Numbered from the stretch's first letter, positions 25,653 to 34,344 are shown. The stretch: DNA of 64,000 nucleotides from Caldilineaceae bacterium (GCA_020634755.1 JACKBC010000002.1:268291-332290); one strand, 5' to 3'. Made by a program: numbers and translations. The notes: generated by a model not told the origin, from the sequence alone.

Positions 25653-26669
25653 ATGACGGCCACCGAATCCGATACTCGTCTGCACAGCCTATTACGCGCG
25701 CTGGATGGTGCAGACAACGTATTGATCCTCACCCACAACAACCCCGATCCAGATGCCATTGCTAGCGCCCTGGCCATGAAATATCTGGTGCAGCACGTGA
25801 CCAGCGCCACCGCCACCATTGGCTATCGAGGCATCATTGGGCGCGCAGAAAATCGGGCGCTGGTGCGCTATTTGGAGTTTCCGCTGCAAAGGGTCACTCT
25901 GGCCGAAATTGATAAGGCCAAGACCCTGATTATGGTGGATACGCAACCGGGCACGGGGAACAATCCGCTGACAAATGAACGCCGCATTGCAGCGATTCTA
26001 GATCATCACCCCAAGCTGGATATGCCCGCCAATGCAGATCACGTGGATATTCGCCCGGAAATTGGCGCCGCATCGACCATGCTCACCCAATATGTGCAGG
26101 CCGCCGAGCTTCCCTTGGCGCAGCAGCTGGCCACGGCGCTCTTTTACGGCATTAGCACCGACACCATGAGCCTGCAGCGCGGCACAACAAATGATGATCA
26201 GAAGGCATTCTGTGCGCTGTTGCCCAAGGTAGACTTTGAAGCAATTGCGCGCATTGAAACCGCTGCTTTGCCGCAAGATTACTTTAGCCAACTTCACAAA
26301 GCACTGCGCTCCGCCCGCATTTACGATAGCGCCGTCATCGCTTCCATTGGCGAAATGCGCTATCCCGATATTACCGCCGACATGGCCGACCTGCTGCTGC
26401 GCTATCGCGAATGTCGCTGGGCCATCTGTTTGGGTGTCTATAAAGACACGGTTTACTTTTCCATTCGCACCCAAAATAAGCGCGGCGCTGGTCAACTGGC
26501 GCGCAAAGTAGTGGGCTCTGATGGCGCCGCTGGCGGTCATGGCGCAATGGCAGGTGGCCAGATTCCGCTCAATGGCCGCAAGTCCAGGAACGTGATCAAC
26601 CGCTTGCGCAAACAGTTTCGGCTGGAGCTTGGCGGTTCGGGCAAAGAAACGGGCGCCAAATTGGTCTAG
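25653..26669 (+). CDS. DHH/DHHA1 phosphoesterase (NrnA/RecJ-like)
   Basis: The 338-residue protein has the DHH family motifs: 'LILTHNNPDPDAIASALA' (a variant of the first His/Asp motif), 'MVDTQPGTG', 'ILDHHPK' and a C-terminal DHHA1 glycine motif 'GGHGAMAGGQIPL'. These coordinate manganese for phosphoester hydrolysis. Family members include NrnA (nanoRNase and pAp phosphatase) and related c-di-AMP hydrolases. Length fits the NrnA group, so turnover of short oligoribonucleotides is likely, but the exact substrate is not fixed by sequence. Confidence 0.9.
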   Translation: MTATESDTRLHSLLRALDGADNVLILTHNNPDPDAIASALAMKYLVQHVTSATATIGYRGIIGRAENRALVRYLEFPLQRVTLAEIDKAKTLIMVDTQPGTGNNPLTNERRIAAILDHHPKLDMPANADHVDIRPEIGAASTMLTQYVQAAELPLAQQLATALFYGISTDTMSLQRGTTNDDQKAFCALLPKVDFEAIARIETAALPQDYFSQLHKALRSARIYDSAVIASIGEMRYPDITADMADLLLRYRECRWAICLGVYKDTVYFSIRTQNKRGAGQLARKVVGSDGAAGGHGAMAGGQIPLNGRKSRNVINRLRKQFRLELGGSGKETGAKLV

Positions 26670-26700
26670 TCTTTCCCAAAGTTCAAAGCACTTTTGCGCC

Positions 26701-27513
26701 TTATAGTAGCTGGGATAGCAATATTCCCACCATTCCTCCCACCAATGAGGCCCACAGATTGACCATGTCGTTTGTCATCCACGGCCAACCATGCACCGCA
26801 CGCAGGGCTTGGCCCCGTCGCCAAGGCTTTTCGGTCTCTTGCCCCAATTCGTCATCAAAATAGATGCGCTGGACCGTAGCGCCCAACAGGCTATCGCTCA
26901 ACGCGCCCATCAAACCGCTGCCGCCGCCGAGCCATATATAGCGCATAATTTGCGCGCCATCAAAGAGCCCGGCCACCGCGCCAATAAAGAGCGCCCCCAT
27001 CAGCGCCGCAAATGTACCCATGCGCGAAACGCCACCCGATGTGCCCGCCTCGACTGGCCGCCCGGTGGTGATCAAACGCGGCCGCTGACGGCTCAGCGCC
27101 CCCAATTCGGTGGCCCACGTGTCAGCATTGACAGTGGCCATGGCGCCCATAAAAAAGAGATACCACAGCGGTGACGGCCAGGCGAAATTGCCCAATGCCG
27201 CCAGCGCGCCGGCCCCACCGTTGGCCAAAACCTGCATGAGATCACGTTCGTGGCTCTTGTCATAATGTTGCGCGGCGCGCGCCTTGTGGGGGCTGCGCAC
27301 GCGCGAAAGCAAGCTGGAGCTAACAAAGAACGCGATCAGCGGCGCGCCCCACGCCCAACCGCCCAATCCAAACACCAGCGTTCCCACTATCGCGGCGCCC
27401 ACCGCGCCGGATCGACTCAACCAGCCGCGCCGGCGCGCCCCAAGCACAATAACCAGACTGGCCAGAAAAGCGAAGATAAGTTGTTGCAGATTGGTGAGTT
27501 GCGGCATAAACAT
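26701..27513 (-). CDS. DUF92 family membrane protein
   Basis: The start is uncertain because short tandem repeats fill the leader; the ATG at 27513 (MFMPQLTNLQ) is chosen, with 27507 as an alternative and no clear ribosome binding site for either. The 270-residue polytopic protein has 'ARRRGWLSRSGAVGAAIVGTLVFG', 'NADTWATELG', 'GTSGGVSRMGTFAALMGA' and 'GLMGALSDSLLGATVQ', all DUF92 hallmarks. The plant homologue VTE6 phosphorylates phytyl phosphate; in bacteria the family may be prenyl/phytyl phosphate kinases, but this is not established here. Confidence 0.85.
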   Translation of the reverse strand: MFMPQLTNLQQLIFAFLASLVIVLGARRRGWLSRSGAVGAAIVGTLVFGLGGWAWGAPLIAFFVSSSLLSRVRSPHKARAAQHYDKSHERDLMQVLANGGAGALAALGNFAWPSPLWYLFFMGAMATVNADTWATELGALSRQRPRLITTGRPVEAGTSGGVSRMGTFAALMGALFIGAVAGLFDGAQIMRYIWLGGGSGLMGALSDSLLGATVQRIYFDDELGQETEKPWRRGQALRAVHGWPWMTNDMVNLWASLVGGMVGILLSQLL

Positions 27514-27590
27514 CACGGCATAAACATTGCGATAGCAACATCGCGACATAAGCATTGCGACAGAAATATCTCGACAGACATATCATAGAA
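27507..27590. repeat. short tandem repeat upstream of the DUF92 gene
   Basis: Five or six imperfect copies of a ~15-bp unit like CATAAACATTGCGACA. It overlaps the candidate start codons of the DUF92 gene, which makes the N-terminus uncertain and length-variable. Confidence 0.65.
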
Positions 27591-27677
27591 CTGATTCAAC
27601 TGCCGTTGCTTTGAAAACGCCAACGGATTTTCGACTGCAAAGCGCGAGAAGCTTATGTCTTCAAATAGTTCTAGGTT

Positions 27678-27749
27678 AAGCGTGCGTCGCACTGCCCGCC
27701 ATGCCAGCCGTACAACAACCACTTTCATGGGTAGTGCGTCGTACGGGCG
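27678..27749 (-). repeat. decayed core of the 159-bp MITE-like repeat
   Basis: The segment AGCGTGCGTCGCACTGCCC ... TCATGGGTAGTGCGTCG ... ACGGG matches the centre of the element at 51289-51447 (read on the minus strand). The outer arms and terminal inverted repeats of the full element are not recognisable here. The rest of the 27.5-27.97 kb gap shows no gene. Confidence 0.7.
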
Positions 27750-27970
27750 TTTACAAACAAATGTTGACTCGGGCAGACAATGATGCTGCTCCCTCATTTA
27801 GCGGCGCACCTGGCCAGCACCGTGGCGCTCGGTCGGGCCGATACCAGTCTACCTGACAGGTGAAGATTTGCCAAAAGCGGTCTGAAAATTTATGCTGTGT
27901 CATTATGAGCATTATTGGCCAGATCACGAAAAGTGTTTTGAATTTTGCTTCTTTACAGGCGGGCGTGGTG

Positions 27971-28558
27971 ATGGGGACGCAGACGACGCTGCGCGCCGCC
28001 AATTACCAGCAACCGCGGCCCATGCCGCACCAATTTGCCGGGCTATTGGAGCACCCGCTGCGCCTGCGCTATCGCAATCCCGCCGACCTGCTGGGCGAGC
28101 TGGGCATAGCCGCCGGCATGACGGTGCTGGACCTGGGCTGTGGCAGCGGCCTCTACACGGTGGAGATGGCGCGCATGGTGGGCGCATCCGGCCTTGTGCA
28201 TGCCGTTGATATTCAACCCGCGCTGGTAGAGCAGACGCGCCAACGCTTGCAAGATGCCGCGTTGGCCGATCACGTCCAGCTCCATTGCAGCGGCGCTTAT
28301 GCGCTGCCGCTGCCGGACAACAGCGTGGATCTGGCCGTGGTGGTTGCCACGCTGGGCGAAATTCCAGATAAAGAGGCCGCGCTTTCCGAATTGCGGCGCG
28401 TCCTCAAAGCCAATGCTATCCTTGGCGTCAGCGAAGAGCTGCCGGACCCTGGCTATCTACCCGCCGGCAGCGTCATGCGCCTGCTGGAAACAAACGGCTT
28501 TCGCTTTGGCGGCAAGCATGGCTCTTTCTTCTGCTATACGCTACTCTATTACAATTAA
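27971..28558 (+). CDS. class I SAM-dependent methyltransferase
   Basis: The frame opens at 27860 with a less likely N-terminus; ATG 27971 gives 195 residues (27905 is an alternative). Motif I is 'VLDLGCGSGLYT', followed by the acidic 'VHAVDIQPALVEQ', the 'LPDNSVDLAVVVATLGEI' region and 'LSELRRVLKANA', typical of Methyltransf_11/25 enzymes. The preceding 'RPMPHQFAGLLEHPLRLRYR' is common in a group of uncharacterised Chloroflexota methyltransferases. The substrate is unknown. Confidence 0.85.
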   Translation: MGTQTTLRAANYQQPRPMPHQFAGLLEHPLRLRYRNPADLLGELGIAAGMTVLDLGCGSGLYTVEMARMVGASGLVHAVDIQPALVEQTRQRLQDAALADHVQLHCSGAYALPLPDNSVDLAVVVATLGEIPDKEAALSELRRVLKANAILGVSEELPDPGYLPAGSVMRLLETNGFRFGGKHGSFFCYTLLYYN

Positions 28559-28595
28559 CGCTAATAGGTGCAGATTTATAAATTAGCACCGGCAT

Positions 28596-28628
28596 AGAAG
28601 TTCGACTTCTCGTAGAAGTCGAACTTCT
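28596..28628. repeat. 33-bp perfect hairpin repeat, copy 2
   Basis: The same 15-nt arms as at 2248-2280 (28596-28610 and 28614-28628) with loop CGT in place of TGC. It lies 38 bp after the methyltransferase stop and 47 bp before truD. Confidence 0.9.
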
Positions 28629-28674
28629 GGGATACCAGCACTATTTTGTTAACTTATGTTACATTCAGCAATTT

Positions 28675-29823
28675 ATGGCTACCCCAGACTTCTCGCTAAA
28701 TCTCCCCTATATTACCGCTGACCTGCCCGGCATCGGTGGACAGCTGCGTGCCGAGCCGGACCATTTTGTGGTGGAAGAGCTGCCTCTTTATGAGCCGCAA
28801 GGGGATGGTCCGCATCTTTATGTGAATGTAACCAAGGTGGGTCTCACCACCAAAGATGTGCAGAAGCAGCTGGAGCAGCTCTTTGGCCTGCGCAGCGGTG
28901 ACGTCGGTTTTGCCGGCATGAAGGACAAGCAGGCCCGCACCACGCAAACCTTTAGCATCCCCATTGAGTTAGCCAACGAACAGAATGTAGACGCCATCAC
29001 GCGGCGCCTTGAGCAGAATCTGCCGGTGACGCTCAACTGGGTGAAGCGTCATCGCAACAAGCTTAAAACAGGGCATCTGCTGGGCAACCGTTTTCACATT
29101 ACGGTGACCGATTCGCCGCTGGAGCCCACGCAGATGTTGGCCAATGCGCAGGCCATTGTCCAACGGCTGCGCACCGACGGCGCGCCTAACTTTTTTGGCG
29201 TTCAGCGCTTTGGCGACCGCGGACACAACATCGAGCGGGGCTATGCGCTGCTGACTGGCAGCCAGCGCATCAAAGATCGCTGGCTGCGCCGGTTTCTCGT
29301 CTCCAGCTATCAAAGCTATCTGTGCAATTGCTATCTGGCGCGCCGCCTGGCAACGGTGGGATTTGCGCGTCTGCTGTTGGGCGATGTGGCCAAAAAGTAC
29401 AAAACGGGCGGCATCTTTACGGTGGAGGATGTAGCAGCTGAGCAACCACGTTATGCAGCGCAGGAAATCAGCTTTACGGCGCCGCTCTTTGGGGCCAAAA
29501 TGCGGTCGGCAGAGGCGGAAGCCGGTCAATTGGAAGAGGCGATCTTGGCGGAATCGGGCGTCAGCATTAAGCAGTTCCAGGCCGCCCGCATGGACGGAAC
29601 GCGGCGCTTGGGGCGGCTGCTCGTTCCCGATTTGGCCGTCCAGATTGACAGCGCCGCGCTCCAGGCATCTGGGCAGACTGATACCAGTGTTACAGAAAAT
29701 CCAGCGAAAGGGAGTATGATAGTTACATTCACCCTGCCCAAAGGAGCGTTTGCCACCACCATTATGCGCGAAGTAATGAAGGTGGACATGCTCAATGCAC
29801 CCAACGAAGATCTGGACGAATAG
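28675..29823 (+). CDS. truD: tRNA pseudouridine synthase D
   Basis: The 382-residue protein is a full-length TruD. The catalytic Asp lies in 'GDVGFAGMKDKQARTTQ' at about residues 76-92. Further family segments are 'NRFHITV', 'APNFFGVQRFGDRG', 'YQSYLCN' and a C-terminal 'LPKGAFATTIMREVMK'. TruD converts uridine 13 of tRNA-Glu to pseudouridine. The gene precedes the LON-domain gene in the same direction (50 bp apart); no strong ribosome binding site is seen. Confidence 0.95.
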   Translation: MATPDFSLNLPYITADLPGIGGQLRAEPDHFVVEELPLYEPQGDGPHLYVNVTKVGLTTKDVQKQLEQLFGLRSGDVGFAGMKDKQARTTQTFSIPIELANEQNVDAITRRLEQNLPVTLNWVKRHRNKLKTGHLLGNRFHITVTDSPLEPTQMLANAQAIVQRLRTDGAPNFFGVQRFGDRGHNIERGYALLTGSQRIKDRWLRRFLVSSYQSYLCNCYLARRLATVGFARLLLGDVAKKYKTGGIFTVEDVAAEQPRYAAQEISFTAPLFGAKMRSAEAEAGQLEEAILAESGVSIKQFQAARMDGTRRLGRLLVPDLAVQIDSAALQASGQTDTSVTENPAKGSMIVTFTLPKGAFATTIMREVMKVDMLNAPNEDLDE

Positions 29824-29873
29824 ATTATCTTAATTCTGTAAATAATATGTTTCCAAGTAAAACTAAGCTTCAC

Positions 29874-30542
29874 ATGGATCTGCCCCTTTTCCCGCTCAAT
29901 TTGGTTCTCTTTCCCGGTCAGCAGTTGCCGCTGCATATCTTTGAGCCGCGCTACCGCGAGATGATTGGCTACTGTCTTGAAAATGACAGCCCTTTTGGTG
30001 TCGTGCTGCTGCGCGAGGGGGAGGACGTGGGTCCGCTGGCCGCTGAGCCCCACGTTATTGGCACGGCTGCGCGCATTGTAGAGGCAAAGCGCATGCCCGA
30101 TGGGCGCATGTACATTATGGTGACGGGAACCAAGCGCTTTCGGGTCAAAGCGTTTAATCAAAGCCATTCCTATTTAAGTGGCGAAGTAGCTCATTTTCCG
30201 ATTGTGAATGGCAGCACACAGCGCGCTGTAAAAATGGCGCAGATTGTGCGTCCGCGCGTGCTCGAATATGTGGAGGCCCTCTCCAAAGCCACCGATTCTA
30301 AGCTGCCGCTCAATCGGCTGCCCGAAGACCCCACCAGCCTGGCCTTTCTGATTGCCATGGCGCTACAAGTTTCTAATGATGAAAAGCAGAAGCTCTTGGC
30401 CCTGCAAAGTGTGCCCGATATTTTGACCCATGAAAATTATCTCTTGTGGCGCGAAGTTGCGCTGCTGAATCACATGGTGCAAAGCCTAGACCAAGTAATG
30501 GCCCAAACCAGCGGGCCCACCGGTTATCTGTTTACAAATTAA
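29874..30542 (+). CDS. LON N-terminal domain protein
   Basis: The frame opens at ATG 29847, but ATG 29874 gives the family-like N-terminus 'MDLPLFPLNLVLFPGQQLPL' (222 residues); neither start has a convincing ribosome binding site. 'HIFEPRYREMI' and 'GTKRFRV' are typical of the Lon substrate-binding domain. There is no ATPase or protease domain, so it is a stand-alone LON-domain protein of the kind widespread in Chloroflexota and Cyanobacteria. The role is unknown; it may bind unfolded substrates. Confidence 0.88.
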   Translation: MDLPLFPLNLVLFPGQQLPLHIFEPRYREMIGYCLENDSPFGVVLLREGEDVGPLAAEPHVIGTAARIVEAKRMPDGRMYIMVTGTKRFRVKAFNQSHSYLSGEVAHFPIVNGSTQRAVKMAQIVRPRVLEYVEALSKATDSKLPLNRLPEDPTSLAFLIAMALQVSNDEKQKLLALQSVPDILTHENYLLWREVALLNHMVQSLDQVMAQTSGPTGYLFTN

Positions 30543-30603
30543 ACTTGGCGGCTAAAGCCACGCTCAATTTGTAGGGCCAGCGCGTACCATAAAAAAGCAG
30601 GGG

Positions 30604-30726
30604 TAAAACCCGCGGCTGACCCAGAAAAGCGCTCTCAACCGCTTGCCATTTAGCCGCGGCGGCGGCTTTTCATTCGTCAGCTGCCGGATTGATTCGTTGC
30701 GATTACCAAGTTCGCCATTGCCCTAG
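30604..30726 (+). repeat. ~123-bp repeat with terminator-like hairpin, copy 1
   Basis: Closely matches 62511-62633 over its whole length. It includes AGCCGC-GGCG-GCGGCT followed by TTTTC, a short intrinsic-terminator shape, here downstream of the LON-domain gene and upstream of tRNA-Val. Confidence 0.8.
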
Positions 30727-30732
30727 CCCAAT

Positions 30733-30761
30733 TTGGTATTTGCCTCGCCCAATGTTACAAT
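30733..30761 (+). promoter_or_regulatory. promoter of tRNA-Val
   Basis: TTGGTA at 30733-30738 and TACAAT at 30756-30761 are 17 bp apart. The -10 box ends 12 bp before the tRNA. Confidence 0.65.
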
Positions 30762-30771
30762 AGCACCTTGC

Positions 30772-30848
<77 letters not shown>

Positions 30849-30876
30849 TACCTGACTGGATATATCTCTGAATGAA

Positions 30877-30914
30877 AGTCCCGACTGGCCTTGTTTTGGT
30901 TATCGGGGCTTTTT
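30877..30914 (+). terminator. terminator after tRNA-Val
   Basis: AGTCCCGA (30877-30884) pairs with TCGGGGCT (30903-30910; one G-U), followed by TTTTG TTTT. Confidence 0.85.
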
Positions 30915-31030
30915 GTTTTCCCCATCTCATCTCAACCGCACTATAAAAACATGATTGCTTACTGAGTATGATATACTCTCTTTGATGGACAATACCATTT
31001 ACCTCCACTCAACATTGGGTTTATGTCATT

Positions 31031-31795
31031 ATGTCGCTACTTGAACGTGAATCTCCCATTGGCAAACCGGTTTCCCTCTTTGTCACCTGCATGGTCGATA
31101 TGCTCTACCCCAACACCGGCATGTCCGTTGTGGACGTGTTGGAGCACCTGGGTGTAGAAGTGGATTTCCCCCAGGCGCAGACCTGCTGTGGTCAGCCCGG
31201 CTTTAACTCGGGCTATCACAACGAGGCGCGGCAGGTGGCCCGTCAATTTCTCAAAGCCTTTCAAAACGCCCAGGTGATCGTCACACCTTCGGGCTCGTGT
31301 GCCGCCATGGTGCGGCATGAATATCCGGCGCTCTTTGCCGATGAGCCGGAGCTGTTGCCCGCGGCCCAGCGCATGGCCGCCATTACGTGGGAATTTACCG
31401 AGTTCATCGTAGAGGGCTTGGGCATTACCGATTTGCACGGCCGCCTGCCGGAACCACAAAGTTTTGCCTTTCACGATGCCTGCCACGGTCTACGCCTCCT
31501 GGGCTTGGGCCGGGCCGGCCGCACGCTGTTAGAAAACACTGAAAACGCCACGGTCGACGAACTGGTGGGTTGCGATGCTTGCTGTGGTTTCGGTGGCCTA
31601 TTTAGCGTCAAAATGGCCGACGTAAGTGGCGCCATGCTGGAGCGCAAAATGGAAAATATCAACGCCTGCCCCGCTCAGACTATCCTCACCGGCGACGTGA
31701 GCTGCATGACCCACATGAACGGTGGGTTGTCGCAACAAGGCTCCGCAAAGCGTGTCCAGCACATTGCAGAGGTGCTTGCCCAAAGCTTGAAATAG
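31031..31795 (+). CDS. lutA: lactate utilisation protein A, Fe-S oxidoreductase
   Basis: The 254-residue protein is a LutA/YkgE with two cysteine-rich CCG domains: 'CCGQPGFNSGY' preceded by 'FVTCMVDMLYP', and 'HDACHGLRLLG' with 'GCDACCGFGGLFSVK'. With LutB and LutC it forms an Fe-S complex that oxidises L-lactate to pyruvate. All three genes lie in order here. After the TAG stop at 31793, 38 further codons remain open in the same frame before TAA at 31910; this may be a decayed C-terminal extension. Confidence 0.93.
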   Translation: MSLLERESPIGKPVSLFVTCMVDMLYPNTGMSVVDVLEHLGVEVDFPQAQTCCGQPGFNSGYHNEARQVARQFLKAFQNAQVIVTPSGSCAAMVRHEYPALFADEPELLPAAQRMAAITWEFTEFIVEGLGITDLHGRLPEPQSFAFHDACHGLRLLGLGRAGRTLLENTENATVDELVGCDACCGFGGLFSVKMADVSGAMLERKMENINACPAQTILTGDVSCMTHMNGGLSQQGSAKRVQHIAEVLAQSLK

Positions 31796-31914
31796 ACGCT
31801 CGATGACGATTTGCTTGCGTGGGAAGCCGCACCCTTATTGCAAAATTTAGGCATTGCTGTGATTTCAGGTGATGATCTTATCGGCTTACTAGACGCGGAA
31901 AGTCAACAGTAACC

Positions 31915-33354
31915 ATGCAGATTCAATCCAACAACTTTATTCCGGCCGCCGCGATTGCCGTGGCCAACAAGGAACAGCGCACCGCCGTCACTACCGGCAC
32001 CGGCACGGCGTACAATCGCCGCCTGGCCGCCATGTTTGCCACCAGCCGCGACCACGGCGAGGCCATGCGCCAGCAGGCTGCCGCGGCCAAGCGACGTGCG
32101 CTCAACAATTTGCCTGCGCTGCTAGAGCGGGCCGAAGCCAACATGCAGGCCAACGGGATGCAGGTGCGCTGGGCCATCGACGCCGCCGAGGTCAACCGGC
32201 TGGTGTTGGAGATTGCGCAACAGCACGGCGTGCAGACCGTGGCCAAAAGCAAAAGCATGGTCACCGAAGAAGTGGGGCTGAATCACGCGCTGGAAGAACA
32301 GAACATCCGCGTGGTGGAAACCGACCTGGGCGAATACATTTTGCAGCTCAATCAAGAGCCGCCCAGCCACATTGTGACGCCCGTCATCCACAAATCCAAA
32401 GATAGCATTCGCGACATTTTCGAGCGCGAAATTCAGATGCCCCACACCGACAGCCCCGATGAAATGGCCCGTTTTGCCCGGCTCAAGCTGCGGCAAGATT
32501 TTCTGGCCGCCGACATGGGCGTCTCCGGCGGCAATTTTATTATTGCCGAAACCGGCACCATTTGCCTGGTGACCAACGAAGGCAACGCGCGCATGGTCAC
32601 CAGCCTGCCGCGCGTTCACGTGGCGGTGGTGGGTATTGAAAAAATTGTCGAAACCGTAGAAGATTACGCCACGCTCACCCAGGTGCTGCCGCGCAGCGCC
32701 ACCGGCCAAAATCTGACTGTGTATACGCACATGGTCAACGGCCCCCGCCGCGCCCACGAAGAGGATGGACCGGATCATGTCTACGTGATCTTGGTGGACA
32801 ACGGGCGCAGCCGCATCTACAACACAGAATATGCCGAGGCGCTGGCCTGCATTCGCTGCGGCGCTTGCCTTAACGCCTGCCCAGTTTACCAATCGACCGG
32901 TGGTCACGCCTACGGCTGGGTCTATCCGGGGCCCATTGGTGCGGTGGTCTCGCCGCTGCTGGTGGGACTCAAAAACGCCAAGCCGCTGCCCTATGCTTCC
33001 AGCCTATGCGGCAACTGCAAACAGGTTTGCCCGGTCGATATTGACATCCCGCGCATGTTGCTCGATCTGCGTCACGACCTGGTAGAGCAGGGCGATAGCG
33101 AAGGCGAATGGATGCTCGGCATGCGCGCCTGGGCCATGGGCAACAGCTCGCCTGCCCTCTACGCCATGGGGGGCAAAGTGGCCGGCTGGGCATCACGCGT
33201 GTTCCCGTTATCCAAGTTGCCGGGTCCCCTGCAAGGCTGGACCAAATATCGCGATTTTCCCGAATTTGCGGAAAAACCGTTCAGAGAAATGTGGAAAGAG
33301 CGGCAGGCGGGGAAAAAAGCTGAACGAGATGAAGAGATATTGCGTAGTACGTAG
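31915..33354 (+). CDS. lutB: lactate utilisation protein B, ferredoxin-type Fe-S protein
   Basis: The 479-residue product has the LutB/YkgF layout: an N-terminal LutB/LutC-like domain with 'AETGTICLVTNEGNARM', then two [4Fe-4S] motifs 'CIRCGACLNACPVYQ' and 'CGNCKQVCPVDIDIP', and a short C-terminal domain. It passes electrons during lactate oxidation with LutA and LutC. The last residues ('EILRST') and stop are encoded within one arm of an inverted-repeat element at 33340-33425, so the C-terminus may have been altered by that element. Confidence 0.95.
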   Translation: MQIQSNNFIPAAAIAVANKEQRTAVTTGTGTAYNRRLAAMFATSRDHGEAMRQQAAAAKRRALNNLPALLERAEANMQANGMQVRWAIDAAEVNRLVLEIAQQHGVQTVAKSKSMVTEEVGLNHALEEQNIRVVETDLGEYILQLNQEPPSHIVTPVIHKSKDSIRDIFEREIQMPHTDSPDEMARFARLKLRQDFLAADMGVSGGNFIIAETGTICLVTNEGNARMVTSLPRVHVAVVGIEKIVETVEDYATLTQVLPRSATGQNLTVYTHMVNGPRRAHEEDGPDHVYVILVDNGRSRIYNTEYAEALACIRCGACLNACPVYQSTGGHAYGWVYPGPIGAVVSPLLVGLKNAKPLPYASSLCGNCKQVCPVDIDIPRMLLDLRHDLVEQGDSEGEWMLGMRAWAMGNSSPALYAMGGKVAGWASRVFPLSKLPGPLQGWTKYRDFPEFAEKPFREMWKERQAGKKAERDEEILRST

Positions 33355-33425
33355 TGCGTGAACCAGTGTCGGAACTGGTAACGAAACAACTTTCTAAACC
33401 GGTACACGAACCACGCCCTACGCAA
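33340..33425. repeat. inverted-repeat element overlapping the lutB stop
   Basis: TTGCGTAG (33340-33347) and CTACGCAA (33418-33425) form the ends. Imperfect pairing continues inwards (GTGCGTGAACCAGT against ACCGGTACACGAACCACGC), with an internal ACCAGT/ACTGGT hairpin at 33362-33379. The lutB stop codon at 33352-33354 is inside the left arm. No second copy was noticed. Confidence 0.65.
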
Positions 33426-33472
33426 CAATGATTTCATTGCACAAAGCACAAAACTAGCTGAATTAATCAACC

Positions 33473-34117
33473 ATGAGCAGTCGCGAACGCATTCTCAACT
33501 CCCTACGCAACGCCCCCCAGCCCTTTGGGCCAATTGAAAAACCGGCAACCTATCTGTCCATGACGCCGCTGGCCGACCGTTCTCCGGCCGCCCTGCGCCA
33601 GCGCTTTATTGCCGAAGCGGAAAAGCTTGCCTGCCATATACACGCGATAGATTCAGCAGCCCAGGCGCTGGAAACGCTGCTGGCGCTGCTGGCAGGCGAT
33701 GAGCGCGTGATATCATGGACGCCAGAGCTGCTGCCGCTGCCCAATCTGGCCGAAACGCTTACCCAGGCTGGCATTGCCTTTGCCGATCCCCGCGACCCCA
33801 GCGTGCGCGTGGGCCTTAGCGGCGTAGATGCGGCGCTGGCCGCCACAGGTTCGCTGGTGCTGGCCAGCGGCGGCGGGCAATATCGCACGGCCTCTTTGCT
33901 GCCGCCCGTGCATATTGCGCTGGTAAAAGAGTCACAGATTCTGTCCGATTTTGAGGAATGGATGACAATACAGCGCGCCCAAAAGCTAACGCGCTTTCGC
34001 CAATCCAGCAATATTGTGGTAATCTCTGGTCCCAGCCGCACCGCCGATATTGCCATGCAGTTAATATTGGGGATGCACGGGCCTGGAGAGTTACATATTC
34101 TGCTGCTGGCAGACTGA
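33473..34117 (+). CDS. lutC: lactate utilisation protein C
   Basis: The 214-residue product has the LutC/YkgG fold pattern: 'AALAATGSLVLASGGGQYRT', 'LLPPVHIALVKESQI' and C-terminal 'SGPSRTADIAMQLILGMHGPGELHILLL'. It completes the lutABC set, needed for growth on L-lactate in Bacillus. The gap from lutB is 118 bp and contains the inverted-repeat element, so transcription of lutC from the lut promoter must pass it. Start ATG has a weak ribosome binding site. Confidence 0.93.
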   Translation: MSSRERILNSLRNAPQPFGPIEKPATYLSMTPLADRSPAALRQRFIAEAEKLACHIHAIDSAAQALETLLALLAGDERVISWTPELLPLPNLAETLTQAGIAFADPRDPSVRVGLSGVDAALAATGSLVLASGGGQYRTASLLPPVHIALVKESQILSDFEEWMTIQRAQKLTRFRQSSNIVVISGPSRTADIAMQLILGMHGPGELHILLLAD

Positions 34118-34144
34118 TTATCCAGGTTTTTATTATGGGCTCAC

Positions 34145-34220
34145 GTTACGCAGCGACAGCCAGTTTGCGAAAGAGAAACAGCAACGTCGGCTCGCCGACG
34201 TTCCGCCAGGCTTGCGTAAT
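34145..34220 (+). repeat. 76-bp structured repeat, copy C
   Basis: GTTACGCA at 34145 to TTGCGTAAT at 34220. The central stem AACGTCGGC (34183-34191) / GCCGACGTT (34194-34202) is perfect over 9 bp around a 2-nt loop. Compared with copy D, one base pair changes from A-T to C-G on both sides. It lies downstream of lutC. Confidence 0.9.
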
Positions 34221-34303
34221 ATAAGTTAAGAAAATGTTATTGGGAGTATCTTTCCCCCATCTGTACCGTATTTTAAGTATTACATAAACGCCACAAATCA
34301 CTT

Positions 34304-34344
34304 GACCACAGATAAGCGCTCATTAGCTGCCCCTATCTGTGGTC
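34304..34344. terminator. possible terminator hairpin in the 34.1-34.6 kb gap
   Basis: GACCACAGATA (34304-34314) pairs perfectly with TATCTGTGGTC (34334-34344), followed by TTGCTCTTTTG. It may end the lut transcript. The surrounding 500-bp gap holds no gene apart from this, copy C of the 76-bp repeat and the hairpin at 34483. Confidence 0.5.

Noticed and set aside
31793..31795. Selenocysteine or pyrrolysine recoding of the lutA stop, prompted by selB in the window
   Set aside because: The codon is TAG, not TGA, and no recoding hairpin or pyrrolysine genes are seen.
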